Source of the DNA: Nocardia niwae NBRC 108934 = DSM 45340
GTDB lineage: Bacteria > Actinomycetota > Actinomycetes > Mycobacteriales > Mycobacteriaceae
DNA length: 64,000 nucleotides
Direction: 5' to 3'
Assembly (NCBI RefSeq): GCF_001613465.1
Contig: NZ_BDCK01000049.1
Location: 1-64,000, forward strand
Notes under the pieces: model-generated
Databases searched by the model: none
What the model saw: only the letters and a program-made list of their open reading frames with translations
What the model was told of the DNA's origin: nothing
Shown: positions 32,775 through 40,938 of the stretch, piece after piece
Layout of the letters: each line of letters opens with the position of its first letter
How positions within the stretch are numbered: the stretch's first letter is position 1
Position numbers and translations under genes: made by a program

Positions 32775-33170
32775 ATGGCGACGTACAGCATGCGGAGCAC
32801 CCGCTCTCCACTGGCCGGTGCACTGCGCGGCCTGGCGCTCGGGCGGGTCGCGCTGGGATCGGCCGCACTCCTGGCCCCGCGAACGTTGAGCAAAACGTTG
32901 GGTGTGCGCCCCACACCCGAACTCGATTACATGAGCCGGATCTTCGGCGCGCGGGCGATCGCACTGGGCCTCGGGTATCTGACCGCGCCTGCCGAGGAGC
33001 TGCCGCGCTGGCAGCGCCTGGCGTTGCTGGTGGACGTCCTGGACACCACGCACGGCGGGGCGCGGCTCCTGCGCAGTGACGTCCCCCGCCCGACCGCCGT
33101 CGCGCTGGTCGCCTTGACCGGCGGCTACATGCTCGTCGGCGCGACCCGGCTGGCCCGGGACCTGTGGTGA
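32775..33170 (+). CDS. small membrane protein, DUF4267-like
   Basis: A 131-aa protein with three or four hydrophobic segments (LAGALRGLALGRVALGSAALLAP, IFGARAIALGLGYLTAP, ALLVDVLD, AVALVALTGGYMLVGATRLA) and a conserved-looking RIFGARAIALGLG motif. It resembles actinobacterial DUF4267-type proteins of unknown function. ATG 32775 has GGCTCGGGAC upstream, a weak ribosome-binding site. It is 22 bp upstream of the PIG-L deacetylase gene, so possibly in one transcript with it. Confidence 0.65.
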   Translation: MATYSMRSTRSPLAGALRGLALGRVALGSAALLAPRTLSKTLGVRPTPELDYMSRIFGARAIALGLGYLTAPAEELPRWQRLALLVDVLDTTHGGARLLRSDVPRPTAVALVALTGGYMLVGATRLARDLW

Positions 33171-33192
33171 AAGTCTTTGGCACACTGATGCG

Positions 33193-33993
33193 ATGGCGAC
33201 CGTTGTGGCATTTCACGCGCATCCCGACGATGAGACGCTGCTGACCGGCGGGACGCTGGCCAAGCTGGCCGCCGCCGGGCACCGGACGGTGATCGTGGTC
33301 GCGACCGACGGCCATATGGCCGATCTGGACGGCCGCGCGCCGCTGCGGCTCGGCGAGCTGGAGGCGAGCGCCGCCGCGCTCGGCGTGCACCGGGTGGTGC
33401 ACCTCGGCTACGCCGACAGCGGGCACGGCGCGGTGCTGTACGCGGACCCGCCGGACCGGATGCGATTCGCCCGTGCGGACCCGGAAGACGCGGCGCGGCG
33501 GTTGGCCACGATCCTGCGCGAGGAGCGCGCCGAGATTCTGCTCAGCTACGACCGCAACGGCGGGTACGGGCACCGCGACCACGTCCGCGTGCACGAAGTG
33601 GGCAAGCGCGCGGCCGAACTCGCAGGCGTGGCGCGCGTCCTGGACGCGACCATGCCGCGCGAGCGCTATGCGCGTCTGGTTCATCCGCTGCGGCGGCTGC
33701 CGGCCCCCTTTCGCTACGACCCTGCGGTCCTCGCCTCGCTGTACAGTCCGCGCTCGGCGATCACACACCGCATCGATGTCGGCGCCCATGCCGCGCAACG
33801 GAAGAGCGCATTGGCGGCACACCGCTCGATTATCGAAGGGTCCAGCCGCTTCGCCACCATCGCGAAGGTGCTGCTGCGCATCCCCACTCCGGTGCTCGCC
33901 CGGGTGATGCGCTGGGAATGGTATGCCGAAGAAGGCGCATTTTCCGCCTCCGGCGCTCCGCTCGACGACATCTTCCGCCCCGCGCCGCGCTGA
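33193..33993 (+). CDS. PIG-L family LmbE-like deacetylase
   Basis: A 266-aa zinc-dependent N-acetylglucosamine-type deacetylase fold, related to MshB and Mca of mycothiol metabolism. The metal site AHPDDE is at about 9-14. The third zinc ligand region is GYGHRDHVRVH (about 122-132). TDGHMADLDG follows the second strand. Length is near MshB (about 300 aa), but the gene lacks mycothiol neighbours, so it could act on another N-acylated sugar or antibiotic precursor. It follows the DUF4267-like gene by 22 bp. Confidence 0.88.
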   Translation: MATVVAFHAHPDDETLLTGGTLAKLAAAGHRTVIVVATDGHMADLDGRAPLRLGELEASAAALGVHRVVHLGYADSGHGAVLYADPPDRMRFARADPEDAARRLATILREERAEILLSYDRNGGYGHRDHVRVHEVGKRAAELAGVARVLDATMPRERYARLVHPLRRLPAPFRYDPAVLASLYSPRSAITHRIDVGAHAAQRKSALAAHRSIIEGSSRFATIAKVLLRIPTPVLARVMRWEWYAEEGAFSASGAPLDDIFRPAPR

Positions 33994-34319
33994 AGGCGGG
34001 CCACCATGCCGATCTGCCCTCGGGGCCCGCGCAGCGGCAGTCAGATGGCGGCGCTCGCCGGTTTGGTGCCCGCCGACCTCCGTGCCGGTGCGCGTTGCGC
34101 AGTCCACGCGGCTCGACGGATATCGTCCACGACCCGGGCCCGTCCCGGCCGTCTCCGCCGATGTGGGCTCGCCGGTGGCACATATCTCCCGTGAGATGCC
34201 GCCCCTCGAGCACGATGACGCGGCCGCGGTTGCCGTAGAACGCCGACAGTACGGCTGGTTCCGCCGCGCGTACTCGGTGCGATCGCGATGCCGTTAGGCC
34301 CGGCGGCGGAAGGCAACGG
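33994..34319. other. intergenic region, no gene supported
   Basis: 326 bp between convergent PIG-L and histidine kinase genes. One plus-strand frame ends with a stretch that faintly recalls small heat-shock proteins (ERRQYGWFRRAYSV) but lacks a start and a conserved core, so it is not called. No hairpin or promoter is visible. Confidence 0.5.
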
Positions 34320-35858
34320 CTACGGGGATGGTGTTCGTTCCACCGGGGGCTGCGGATCGGCGGGATCGCGCGGCAGCACCACCGTGAAGGTCGCGCCGCG
34401 CGCGGGTTCGCTGTCCACCGATACCCGTCCGCCGTGCGCCGTGACCAGCGCTCGCACGATGGACAGGCCCAGACCGGTGCCGCCGCTGGCCCGGGTGCGG
34501 GAAGCGTCCGCGCGATAGAAGCGTTCGAACACCCGCGCGGCGGCCTCGGGCGCCAGGCCCGGCCCCGTGTCGATCACATCGATGCGGACGCGATCGGGGG
34601 AGGGCGTGAGCCGCACGGTGATCGCCGCTTCGGGCGGGGTGTGTGTGAGGGCGTTGCCCAGCAGGTTGACCAGGACCTGGCGCAGACGGGACTCGTCGCC
34701 GACGACGTCCATGGTGCCCTCGCCTCGGCCGACCACCAGCGTGATCGGGCGGTCCGGCGCGTCGGGCGCGGGTTTCTGGCGGGCCGCGATGGCGCGGGCG
34801 TTGTGCACGGCGTCACCGGCGAGCGCGAGCAGGTCGACGGGTCTGCGCTCCAGCGGGCGCTTTTCGTCCAGTCGTGCCAGCAGCAGCAGATCCTCGACCA
34901 GCAGGCCCATTCGCTCGGCCTCGGCCTCGATCCGGCCCACCACCATCCCCGCGTCGGTGCTGGCACCCTGCCGGTAGAGCTCGGCGAACCCGCGGATCGT
35001 GGTCAGCGGTGTGCGCAGCTCGTGGCTTGCGTCGGCGACGAAGCGACGCATCCGCGCCTCCGAGCGGCGAGCCGCCTCCTCCGAAGCCTCGGTCGCCGCC
35101 ACGCCGTGCTGGATCTGCGCGAGCATCTCGTTCAGCGACCGCGCCAGATGGTCGACCTCGGTGTCGACGCCGCGCACCGGAACCCGTCGGTGCAGGTCAC
35201 CGCCCGCGATCGCCGCGGCGGTCCGCTCCACCTCACGCAGCGGCCGCAAGCTGCGCCGGATCACCAGGTAGCCGACGGCGCCCAGGGCAAGCAGAGCCGC
35301 CGCTCCGGTGCCGATCTCGAAGAAGATCAGCCGCGAGACCGTCTCCTGGTTGTCGGTCAGCGGCAGGCCGATGGTGGTGGAACCGTACTGGTTGGTGGTG
35401 GTCAACACCCGCCAGCGCACCGACGAGTCGTCCGAGGAATCCACCGTCCGCGGCGTCTGGGTGGTCGTGCCACCGAGATCCGGGGACCCGGTGGAGCCGC
35501 CGCCCGGCGGATCCGGGTATACCTGGCCGTCGGCCCCCACGCGCAGTTCGAAGAACCGGCGCGGCTGTTCGCCCGCCGACCGCTGCGGCACGGGCACGGC
35601 CGGGAGATCGGCCGGAATCCATTGCGTGCGACCGTCGGCTGTGGTCACCTGCCGCATCGGACGCGGCTGCGCCCAGCTTCGCGCGGCGTCGTAGAGCTGC
35701 TCGTCGGTGCGCTGGGTCAGCGACCGGCTCAGCGCCGAGGTCACCGCGGCGCCCGAGGCGAACAGCGCCGCCGCCGTCAGCAACAGCAGCGCGATCACCA
35801 GTCCCACGCGCAGCGGGACCGCCGACATCCGCCGCGTGAGTTCCGTCCGTACGCTCAC
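34320..35858 (-). CDS. HAMP-containing sensor histidine kinase (OmpR-type partner)
   Basis: A 512-aa membrane kinase. TM1 is about 15-40 (VGLVIALLLLTAAALFASGAAV). A periplasmic sensor region rich in Pro/Gly/Ser/Thr (about 40-170) follows, then TM2 about 182-200 (AAALLALGAVGYLVI), a HAMP domain, the H-box FVADASHELRTPLT (about 280), an N box with LVNLLGNALTH, and G boxes DTGPGL and GTGLGLSI. It is complete. The response regulator immediately upstream in the operon is missing its receiver, so this kinase probably has no working cognate partner here. Its start overlaps the regulator stop by 4 bp. Confidence 0.92.
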   Translation of the reverse strand: MSVRTELTRRMSAVPLRVGLVIALLLLTAAALFASGAAVTSALSRSLTQRTDEQLYDAARSWAQPRPMRQVTTADGRTQWIPADLPAVPVPQRSAGEQPRRFFELRVGADGQVYPDPPGGGSTGSPDLGGTTTQTPRTVDSSDDSSVRWRVLTTTNQYGSTTIGLPLTDNQETVSRLIFFEIGTGAAALLALGAVGYLVIRRSLRPLREVERTAAAIAGGDLHRRVPVRGVDTEVDHLARSLNEMLAQIQHGVAATEASEEAARRSEARMRRFVADASHELRTPLTTIRGFAELYRQGASTDAGMVVGRIEAEAERMGLLVEDLLLLARLDEKRPLERRPVDLLALAGDAVHNARAIAARQKPAPDAPDRPITLVVGRGEGTMDVVGDESRLRQVLVNLLGNALTHTPPEAAITVRLTPSPDRVRIDVIDTGPGLAPEAAARVFERFYRADASRTRASGGTGLGLSIVRALVTAHGGRVSVDSEPARGATFTVVLPRDPADPQPPVERTPSP

Positions 35859-36100
35859 GTCCGGCTCACCTGGGGCCGGCGCAGCACGTATCCGACACCG
35901 CGCAGGGTGTGCAGCAGTTTCGGCTCGGTGGTGTCGACCTTGCGCCGCAGATACGACACGTACGACTCGACCACACCCGCGTCACCGCCGAAGTCGTAGC
36001 GCCACACGTGGTCGAGGATCTTCGGCTCGCTCAGCGCTTCGCCGGCATCGACCTCGTCGTCCACGATGAGGACGCGAGCTTCCGGTTGGGTAGCGGTCAT
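35855..36100 (-). pseudogene. OmpR/PhoB-family response regulator with large in-frame internal deletion
   Basis: An 81-aa frame. Residues 1-17 (MTATQPEARVLIVDDEV) are the first strand and acidic pocket of a receiver. They run directly into DAGEALSEPKILDHVWRYDF, which is the second half of the C-terminal winged helix of a PhoP/TrcR-like regulator, ending LLHTLRGVGYVLRR. About 150 residues are missing, including the phospho-acceptor Asp, the dimerisation face and the first part of the DNA-binding domain, yet the frame is kept. It overlaps the intact histidine kinase by 4 bp. It probably does not function as a response regulator. Confidence 0.85.
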
Positions 36101-36241
36101 GATCCCATGATTACTTCGGAGACACCGAGCAACCTGCGAGCAAGCTGGGTGTTCTCTGTGAGCCACGGGTGTCGCCGCCGCGCGCCAATGGAGTATCGCC
36201 GCACCTACGATGCGGCGATACCCCGGCGGCCGGTCTGGAGA

Positions 36242-36430
36242 TCAGCCACCGGTGGGCGCGGTCAGGTCGTCGACCGTGACGCTGCCGACCGTCTTCGCGG
36301 TGTAGTGGGCCTTCACCCACTCGGTGATCTCCTCAGCCGCCGACTCTTCGCCCCTGGAGCCTGGCCGCATGCCCTGGCCTTGCGCGAGGAAATAGTGCAC
36401 CTGCCCATCGGCGACGTACCGCTTGAACTG
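36242..36430 (-). pseudogene. C-terminal remnant of a GT39/ArnT-like glycosyltransferase
   Basis: The 62 codons from 36430 to the TGA at 36242 read QFKRYVADGQVHYFLAQGQG and later EITEWVKAHYTAKTVGSVTV. This is the conserved end of actinobacterial family 39 mannosyltransferase-like membrane proteins (QF-YVADGKIHYF ... W V ... T TVGG-TVYDL). Upstream codons in that frame are unrelated, and none of the membrane helices or the N-terminal catalytic loop is present. It is the second or third gene relic in this 4-kb stretch. Confidence 0.75.
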
Positions 36431-36516
36431 GCCCGATCTCCATCGTCTCGGCACGGATGCGGTCGTGACCGGCGACGATTGCGCGGGTGCGTTGCTCGCC
36501 CGTGATGTGCCCGCGG

Positions 36517-37173
36517 TCAGTCGCGGCGAATTCGCAGGATGTTGTCTTTTCGGGTGCCCGGCTGCCCTTCGGGGCCCGCGTGCTCGCGCTCGGCGACCTC
36601 GTCCACTTCCACCCGCCATGTGGCCGGGTCGAGCGCGAGGTCGGCACGCACCTCGGCGGTGGTCGGGAAGTGCAGGTCGGCGGGCGGTTCCACCACCCAG
36701 GTCGGCCATTCCGCATGCCCGACGATCAGCAACAGCCCACCGGGCGCCACCGCCTCGGCGGCGCGGCGCAGGATCCGGGTCCGTTCGCCGTCCTGCGCGA
36801 GCGGCGAGTGCAGATACTGCGCCGAGACGAGATCGAACTGTCCGGCCGGAAAAGTGTGGTCCAGATCGTGCCGCTGCCAATCGATTTCGCCGGAGAGCTC
36901 CTGTCGTGCGGCGTTGGCCCTGGCGCGGGCGAGCGCGGTTTCCGAGACGTCCACCGCCGTGACCTGCCAGCCGCGCTCGGCCAGCCAGATCGCGTCGGCG
37001 CCCTCGGCGCAGCCCAGGTCCAGCGCACGGCCCGGGGCGACCCCTTCGATCTCGCGGACTAGCAGGAAGTTCGGCCGTCCCGACCAGACCTGCGTGCGCT
37101 CCTGGTAGAAGGACTCCCAGTAATCGACCGTCGTGGGCGTCGTCCGGTCGGCGTGGTGATGTGTGGCGCTCAT
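36517..37173 (-). CDS. class I SAM-dependent methyltransferase (TehB-like)
   Basis: A 218-aa soluble methyltransferase. Motif I is ALDLGCAEGADAIWLAERGW (about 50-69), motif II VTAVDVSETALARARANA, with a DLDHTFPAGQFDLVSAQYLHS active loop and PGGLLLIVGHAEWPTW. The N-terminal DYWESFYQERTQVWSGRPN is typical of TehB/thiopurine-type small-molecule methyltransferases often annotated as tellurite-resistance related. The ATG at 37173 is used; an in-frame ATG at 37185 is possible. The acceptor is unknown. Confidence 0.88.
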   Translation of the reverse strand: MSATHHHADRTTPTTVDYWESFYQERTQVWSGRPNFLLVREIEGVAPGRALDLGCAEGADAIWLAERGWQVTAVDVSETALARARANAARQELSGEIDWQRHDLDHTFPAGQFDLVSAQYLHSPLAQDGERTRILRRAAEAVAPGGLLLIVGHAEWPTWVVEPPADLHFPTTAEVRADLALDPATWRVEVDEVAEREHAGPEGQPGTRKDNILRIRRD

Positions 37174-37282
37174 GCGTCCCACCATCCACCGGCTCCGCCG
37201 GATCGGCAAATATCGTTGCCGATCCGGCAACCTCCGGCCACCGGTATTCGTCGCGCGCGGCTTCTACCCGGCCGCGCGCAGG

Positions 37283-37510
37283 TCAGCAGTCGTCGAGCGG
37301 GTCGCGCAGGATCATGCCCTCGGCGGCACGAAGCCGCGTGGTCATGGTCGTCAGTAGATCGACGGAATCCTCGGAGAGGCCGATGGCCGTGTGCAGCAGC
37401 CTGCGCAGCCGCGGGCTGGTGAGCCGGTCGGCCACGGTGCTGTCGTGCTCGGTCGGTTCGGCGTCGGGCTGTCGGTCGAGATTCACGGGAAGGTACTCAC
37501 AATCGGTCAT
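37283..37510 (-). CDS. small hypothetical protein
   Basis: A 75-aa acidic protein starting MTDCEYLPVNLDRQPDAEPTE and continuing with two helices (DRLTSPRLRRLLHTAIGL, EDSVDLLTTMTTRLRAAEGM). No signal peptide, transmembrane segment or known motif. ATG 37510 is preferred over 37528. It has no conserved operon partner; the function is unknown and the coding call is moderate. Confidence 0.5.
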   Translation of the reverse strand: MTDCEYLPVNLDRQPDAEPTEHDSTVADRLTSPRLRRLLHTAIGLSEDSVDLLTTMTTRLRAAEGMILRDPLDDC

Positions 37511-37940
37511 CGGGCCCCCAGAAACCATTGTCGATGCGCCGTCCGCACCCGGAACGATGCGTGGGCACGGGCAGGATCGTTCCGGGGCGCAGCGTACATC
37601 GCACACAATTGGTCGCTGGACCGGGTCGGAATGGTTACATGCGGTCTCCGTGCCGCAGCCGGGCCGGTTCGTCCGTGCCGTGGCCGTGCCCGCTGCGGTG
37701 CCGAGACCGCATTCATTGTTCCACTGCCCCTGCGTAATTCGGCACAACACCCCGTTGAAGCAGGTGACGGGCGCGCCGCGCGCCGGCGTGTGTGCCAGGG
37801 GCGGCACGGCCCCCGGTCCGTCCCCAATTCTGGGAAATCGCCCGTCGGCGGCACGGCCCCGCCGGAAAACGGGAGCTCACACCGGGCGCGCGTGACACGA
37901 TGGGGCGGCCGAAGCAGGACCGACCGAGGAGAGGTCATCC
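37511..37940. other. intergenic region upstream of the mycofactocin-type SDR
   Basis: 430 bp between divergent genes with no convincing ORF. The only clear element is the GAGGAGAGG ribosome-binding site of the SDR just before 37941. A GACACGAT-containing stretch at 37890-37900 might hold the -10, but this is not certain. Confidence 0.5.
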
Positions 37941-38771
37941 ATGGGAAACCTCGACGACCGGGTAGCGGTGATCACCGGCGGCGCCCGGGGGCAGGGGCGC
38001 GCGCATGCCCTGGCGCTGGCGAACGCGGGCGCGCACATCGTGGTGTGTGATATCGCCGCGCCCCTCGCCGGCCTTCCCTACGAGCTGAGCACTCCCGGCG
38101 ACCTGGCCGAGACCGCCGCGCTGGTCGAGCGGACCGGCCGCCGCTGCGTCGCCGTCCAGGCCGATGTACGCAGCCTGGAACAGATGCGGTCGGTCGCCGA
38201 GCGCGCGATCGAGGAGTTCGACCGCATCGACATTCTCATCGCCAACGCGGGCATCGCGTCCAACTCGCCCGTCGCCGAGATGGACGATCAGCTGTGGCAG
38301 GACATGATCGACACCAACCTGACCGGCGTGTTCCACAGCTTCCGCGCCGTCGTGCCGCACATGATCGAACGCCGCTGGGGCCGTGTGGTGGCGACCTCGT
38401 CCATCGTGGCGAAGATGGGCGTGCGCAACGCGGCGCACTACGCCGCGAGCAAATGGGGCGTGCTCGGCTTGGTGAAGTCGCTGTCGCTGGAGGTGGCCGA
38501 GTACGGCATCACGGTGAACGCACTGCTGCCTTCCGGGGTGGACACCGACATGATCCAGAACCCGGCGACTTGGCGGCTCATGGTGCCGGACAAGGAGAAT
38601 CCGACCAAGGAGGACTGGATGGCGATCATCGAATCCGGGCCGCCGAACGGCGATCTGATCCAGCCCGCCGAGGTGGCCGAGGCCGTGCTGCTGCTGGTCT
38701 CCGAGCACGGCCGCCACTTCAACGGGGAGGCTGTCACCATCTCTTGCGGCGGGAGCGCGAGTACGTCCTAG
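37941..38771 (+). CDS. mycofactocin-coupled SDR family oxidoreductase
   Basis: A 276-aa NAD-dependent short-chain dehydrogenase of the TIGR03971 group. The nucleotide motif TGGARGQGRAHA (about 12-23) is followed by the extra segment typical of this group (PYELSTPGDLAETAALVE, about 48-65). NAGI and YAASKWG (catalytic Tyr-x3-Lys, about 172-176) are present, and the protein ends ITISCGG-like (AVTISCGGSAS). Such enzymes keep NAD bound and pass electrons to mycofactocin in Mycobacterium and Rhodococcus alcohol or carveol oxidation. No mycofactocin genes lie in this window. GAGGAGAGG precedes the ATG. Confidence 0.9.
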   Translation: MGNLDDRVAVITGGARGQGRAHALALANAGAHIVVCDIAAPLAGLPYELSTPGDLAETAALVERTGRRCVAVQADVRSLEQMRSVAERAIEEFDRIDILIANAGIASNSPVAEMDDQLWQDMIDTNLTGVFHSFRAVVPHMIERRWGRVVATSSIVAKMGVRNAAHYAASKWGVLGLVKSLSLEVAEYGITVNALLPSGVDTDMIQNPATWRLMVPDKENPTKEDWMAIIESGPPNGDLIQPAEVAEAVLLLVSEHGRHFNGEAVTISCGGSASTS

Positions 38772-38840
38772 CGGAGCGGCGCGTCGGCCGGAAAGGACGC
38801 TCTCCGAATGGACTTCGCGCCTGTACAGAGCTTTCGCTCC

Positions 38841-38858
38841 GTGCTTCACTGGAAGCAC
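38841..38858 (+). promoter_or_regulatory. hairpin in the leader of the STAS gene
   Basis: A 7-bp stem GTGCTTC / GAAGCAC with an ACTG loop lies 42 nt before the STAS start codon. It may be a weak terminator for the SDR or a leader structure. Confidence 0.35.
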
Positions 38859-38899
38859 AAGGGTCTGTGCACTGCCAGCTTCCGGCCAGGAGTCAGCGC

Positions 38900-39289
38900 A
38901 TGTCACGTCACACCGAACGGACTGCCCCGCTTCTGTTTTCGGTGTGCCGCCCGCGGCGCGACATCACCATGCTGATGGTCGCGGGCGATATCGATGTCGC
39001 GACCGCGCCCCGTTTCCACGCCGAACTCTCGAGCGCCTACCTGCGTCGCGCGGCCACGCTCGTGCTGGACCTGTCGCCGGTCACCTTCCTCGCGGCGGCG
39101 GGGTTGAGTGTCCTGGTCGAAGCGCAGGCCGAGGCCGTGCGCGCACGCCGCCGAATGATTCTGATCACCACCGTGCGGCCGGTGGACCGCGCCATCGACG
39201 TCACCGGCCTCGCCGACCGGTTCCATCGGGTGACCTCGCTCGATGCCGCCCTCGTGGTTCTCGGGACCGGCTACGACGAGACCGCCTGA
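38900..39289 (+). CDS. STAS-domain anti-anti-sigma factor-like protein
   Basis: A 129-aa single STAS domain. The strand/turn MLMVAGDIDVATAPRFHAEL (about 27-46) is the family start. The phospho-site region LVLDLSPVTFLAAAGLSVLVEA (about 59-80) has Ala-Ala at the place where SpoIIAA-type proteins have D-S/T-S-G, so the phosphorylatable serine or threonine is missing. Regulation by phosphorylation is therefore doubtful. AGGAG lies 7-8 nt before ATG 38900. No anti-sigma or sigma gene is adjacent. It is convergent with the DoxX gene. Confidence 0.82.
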   Translation: MSRHTERTAPLLFSVCRPRRDITMLMVAGDIDVATAPRFHAELSSAYLRRAATLVLDLSPVTFLAAAGLSVLVEAQAEAVRARRRMILITTVRPVDRAIDVTGLADRFHRVTSLDAALVVLGTGYDETA

Positions 39290-39350
39290 CGGCCGTCATG
39301 CCCGGCTAGATCGTGTCGAGAGGCGATACGCCTCAGACGCGCGGCCGAGC

Positions 39351-39381
39351 GCTACGGCGGCACCGGAGGGACCGCCGTAGC
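39351..39381. terminator. convergent terminator hairpin
   Basis: A 10-bp perfect stem GCTACGGCGG / CCGCCGTAGC with an 11-nt loop lies between the STAS gene (plus) and the DoxX gene (minus). Confidence 0.65.
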
Positions 39382-39421
39382 AGGTGTGCTCGCCGCCCGC
39401 CGGTAGGAGGCGTCGTCCGGT

Positions 39422-40453
39422 TCAGTGGCGCCGCGATTCGATCGCCTCGCGGGCCGCGTGGGCCGTCTGCGCTCCGCGCTCGCGGGCCAGCTGCGCGGTG
39501 TGTGCGCTGCGCTCCCGCGCGGCATCGGCGATCTCCGGTCCGCGCTCTTTGGCGATATCCGCCCATTCGCTCCCGCGCTGCTTGGCCAGATCGGCGAGAT
39601 GGACACCCCGCTCCTTGGCGATCTCGGCCCACTCGGCGCCGCGCTCTTTGGCGACCTCCGCCCACTCCGCACCGCGTTCCTTGGCGATCTCGGCCCAGTC
39701 GCTGCCGCGCTCTTTGGCGATCTCGGCCCAGTCGCCGCCGCGTTCCTTGGCGATCTCCGCCCACTCCGACCCGTGCGTCTTGGCGGTCTCCGCCAGCTCG
39801 CCGCCGTGTTCCTTGGCCGCCTCCGCCCACTCCGGCCCGTGGCGCTGGGCCGACTCGGCGAGTTCCGCGCCTTTGCTCGCGGCCACCGCTCCCAGCGCGC
39901 GCGCTCGCTCGGCGGCCTCGTGCGCGTGCTTGCGCAACGCAGCGCCGGTGGCGGTGTCCGAGGTCGCGCCGAACGGCAGCGCGGCGGTGACCGCGGCCGC
40001 GGCGTCGCGTGCGGCCCGGCGGCCGCGCCAGCCGAGCGAGGGCTTGCCCTCGGTATCGGCCGCGGCGATCATCAGGCCGCCGAGCAGCCCGAGGTCTTTG
40101 AGGAACGCGTTCCGCTTCGCCGACTTGCGGGCGGGGTCCTGCTCGTTCCAGAAGTCCTGCTCGGTGACGGCCGCGGGCACGACGGTCGCCGCGAGCACCA
40201 GGGCGGCCAGACGCGGCGCCTTACCCAGCGCCAGCAGCACTCCGCCGCTCACCTGGGCGAGGGCGTTGACCTGCACGACGGTCGTGGGATTCGACGGCAA
40301 CTTCGTGGCGATTTCTTCCGGGAGCTGCCGGTGCCCCCGTTCCAGCAGTGCGTTCGCGGCCTTGACCCGCTCGTCCGGGCGCCGCAGCGTATCGACCCCG
40401 TCTACTACGAACGCGGTGGCCAGTAGCGGCCGGGCGAGTCGGCGCAACAACAT
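39422..40453 (-). CDS. DoxX-family membrane protein with 11-residue repeat tail
   Basis: A 343-aa protein in two parts. Residues 1-135 match DoxX (RPLLATAFVVDGVDTLRRP, then VSGGVLLALGKAPRLAALVLAATVVPAA, the proton-rich EQDFWNEQDPA and DLGLLGGLMIAA), four transmembrane helices. Residues 195-337 are thirteen consecutive 11-residue repeats with consensus G-S-E-W-A-E-I-A-K-E-R, which predict a long amphipathic helix (hendecad pattern). DoxX proteins take part in thiol or respiratory redox functions. The repeat tail is unusual and may lie along the membrane. The ATG at 40453 is preceded by AGGGAAGGGG. Confidence 0.88.
   Translation of the reverse strand: MLLRRLARPLLATAFVVDGVDTLRRPDERVKAANALLERGHRQLPEEIATKLPSNPTTVVQVNALAQVSGGVLLALGKAPRLAALVLAATVVPAAVTEQDFWNEQDPARKSAKRNAFLKDLGLLGGLMIAAADTEGKPSLGWRGRRAARDAAAAVTAALPFGATSDTATGAALRKHAHEAAERARALGAVAASKGAELAESAQRHGPEWAEAAKEHGGELAETAKTHGSEWAEIAKERGGDWAEIAKERGSDWAEIAKERGAEWAEVAKERGAEWAEIAKERGVHLADLAKQRGSEWADIAKERGPEIADAARERSAHTAQLARERGAQTAHAAREAIESRRH
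39443..39871 (-). repeat. 33-bp tandem repeat array encoding 11-residue repeats
   Basis: Thirteen in-frame 33-bp units in the 3' part of the DoxX gene (for example GSEWAEIAKER, GGDWAEIAKER, GSDWAEIAKER, GAEWAEVAKER). The middle units are most alike, which fits expansion by slippage or unequal recombination. Copy number should be variable between strains. Confidence 0.85.
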
Positions 40454-40646
40454 GACAGAACCCCTTCCCTAGATGTCGTCACGTCTCGGATTCCCGCGCG
40501 ATTCGTGACCAAACAAGCCGGTCCGCCGCCGTGTGAAGGCCGCCTCATCCGGGTAACAGCTGATGGAGAGAGATCGATCCAGGGGGAAGGCGCCGCGGCC
40601 CGCATCGGCCCGCGCTCCCGCCCTGCTCCGCCGGAAGGTATCTGCT

Positions 40647-40931
40647 GTGAACACCCATACGGCCACAACGGCTTTCGATGCCGTCGTCGCCGAGTTGCCC
40701 GCCGCGCCGAAGTGCACGTTCCGCTTCGATTCGGTGCCCTGCCGTCACCGCGCGGAATGGTTCATTCGTAAACGGTCCTGCTGCCATCCGGCGGGGGTGG
40801 ACTTCCTCTGCGAAACCTGCCATACCCGCATCCACTGGATGCTCGATATCGGCGTGGTGTTCGAGTGCGCCGGATGCGGTGTGCACTCGGCCAGTTTCGC
40901 CGAACTCTGCCCGACCGCGGCTCCGCTGTGA
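40647..40931 (+). CDS. small cysteine-rich putative zinc-binding protein
   Basis: A 94-aa protein with nine cysteines in the order CTFRFDSVPC-RH, then CCHPAGVDFLCETCHTRIHW, then ECAGCGVHSASFAELC. The CxxC pairs and nearby His suggest one or two zinc-ribbon sites. GGAAGG precedes GTG 40647. Unknown family; possibly a nucleic-acid or protein-binding zinc module. It is convergent with the alpha/beta hydrolase gene, 7 bp apart. Confidence 0.6.
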   Translation: MNTHTATTAFDAVVAELPAAPKCTFRFDSVPCRHRAEWFIRKRSCCHPAGVDFLCETCHTRIHWMLDIGVVFECAGCGVHSASFAELCPTAAPL

Positions 40932-40938
40932 GCGCGGC

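Noticed and set aside
34100..34297. Possible small heat-shock protein (Hsp20) relic on the plus strand
   Set aside because: Only a short stretch (ERRQYGWFRRAYSV) recalls Hsp20; no conserved core or start was seen.
36517..37173. Dedicated tellurite-resistance determinant
   Set aside because: Only the general TehB-like methyltransferase fold is visible; no other ter/teh gene is near.
39443..39871. CRISPR-like or noncoding tandem repeat
   Set aside because: The 33-bp units are in frame inside the DoxX gene and code for a consistent 11-residue repeat.
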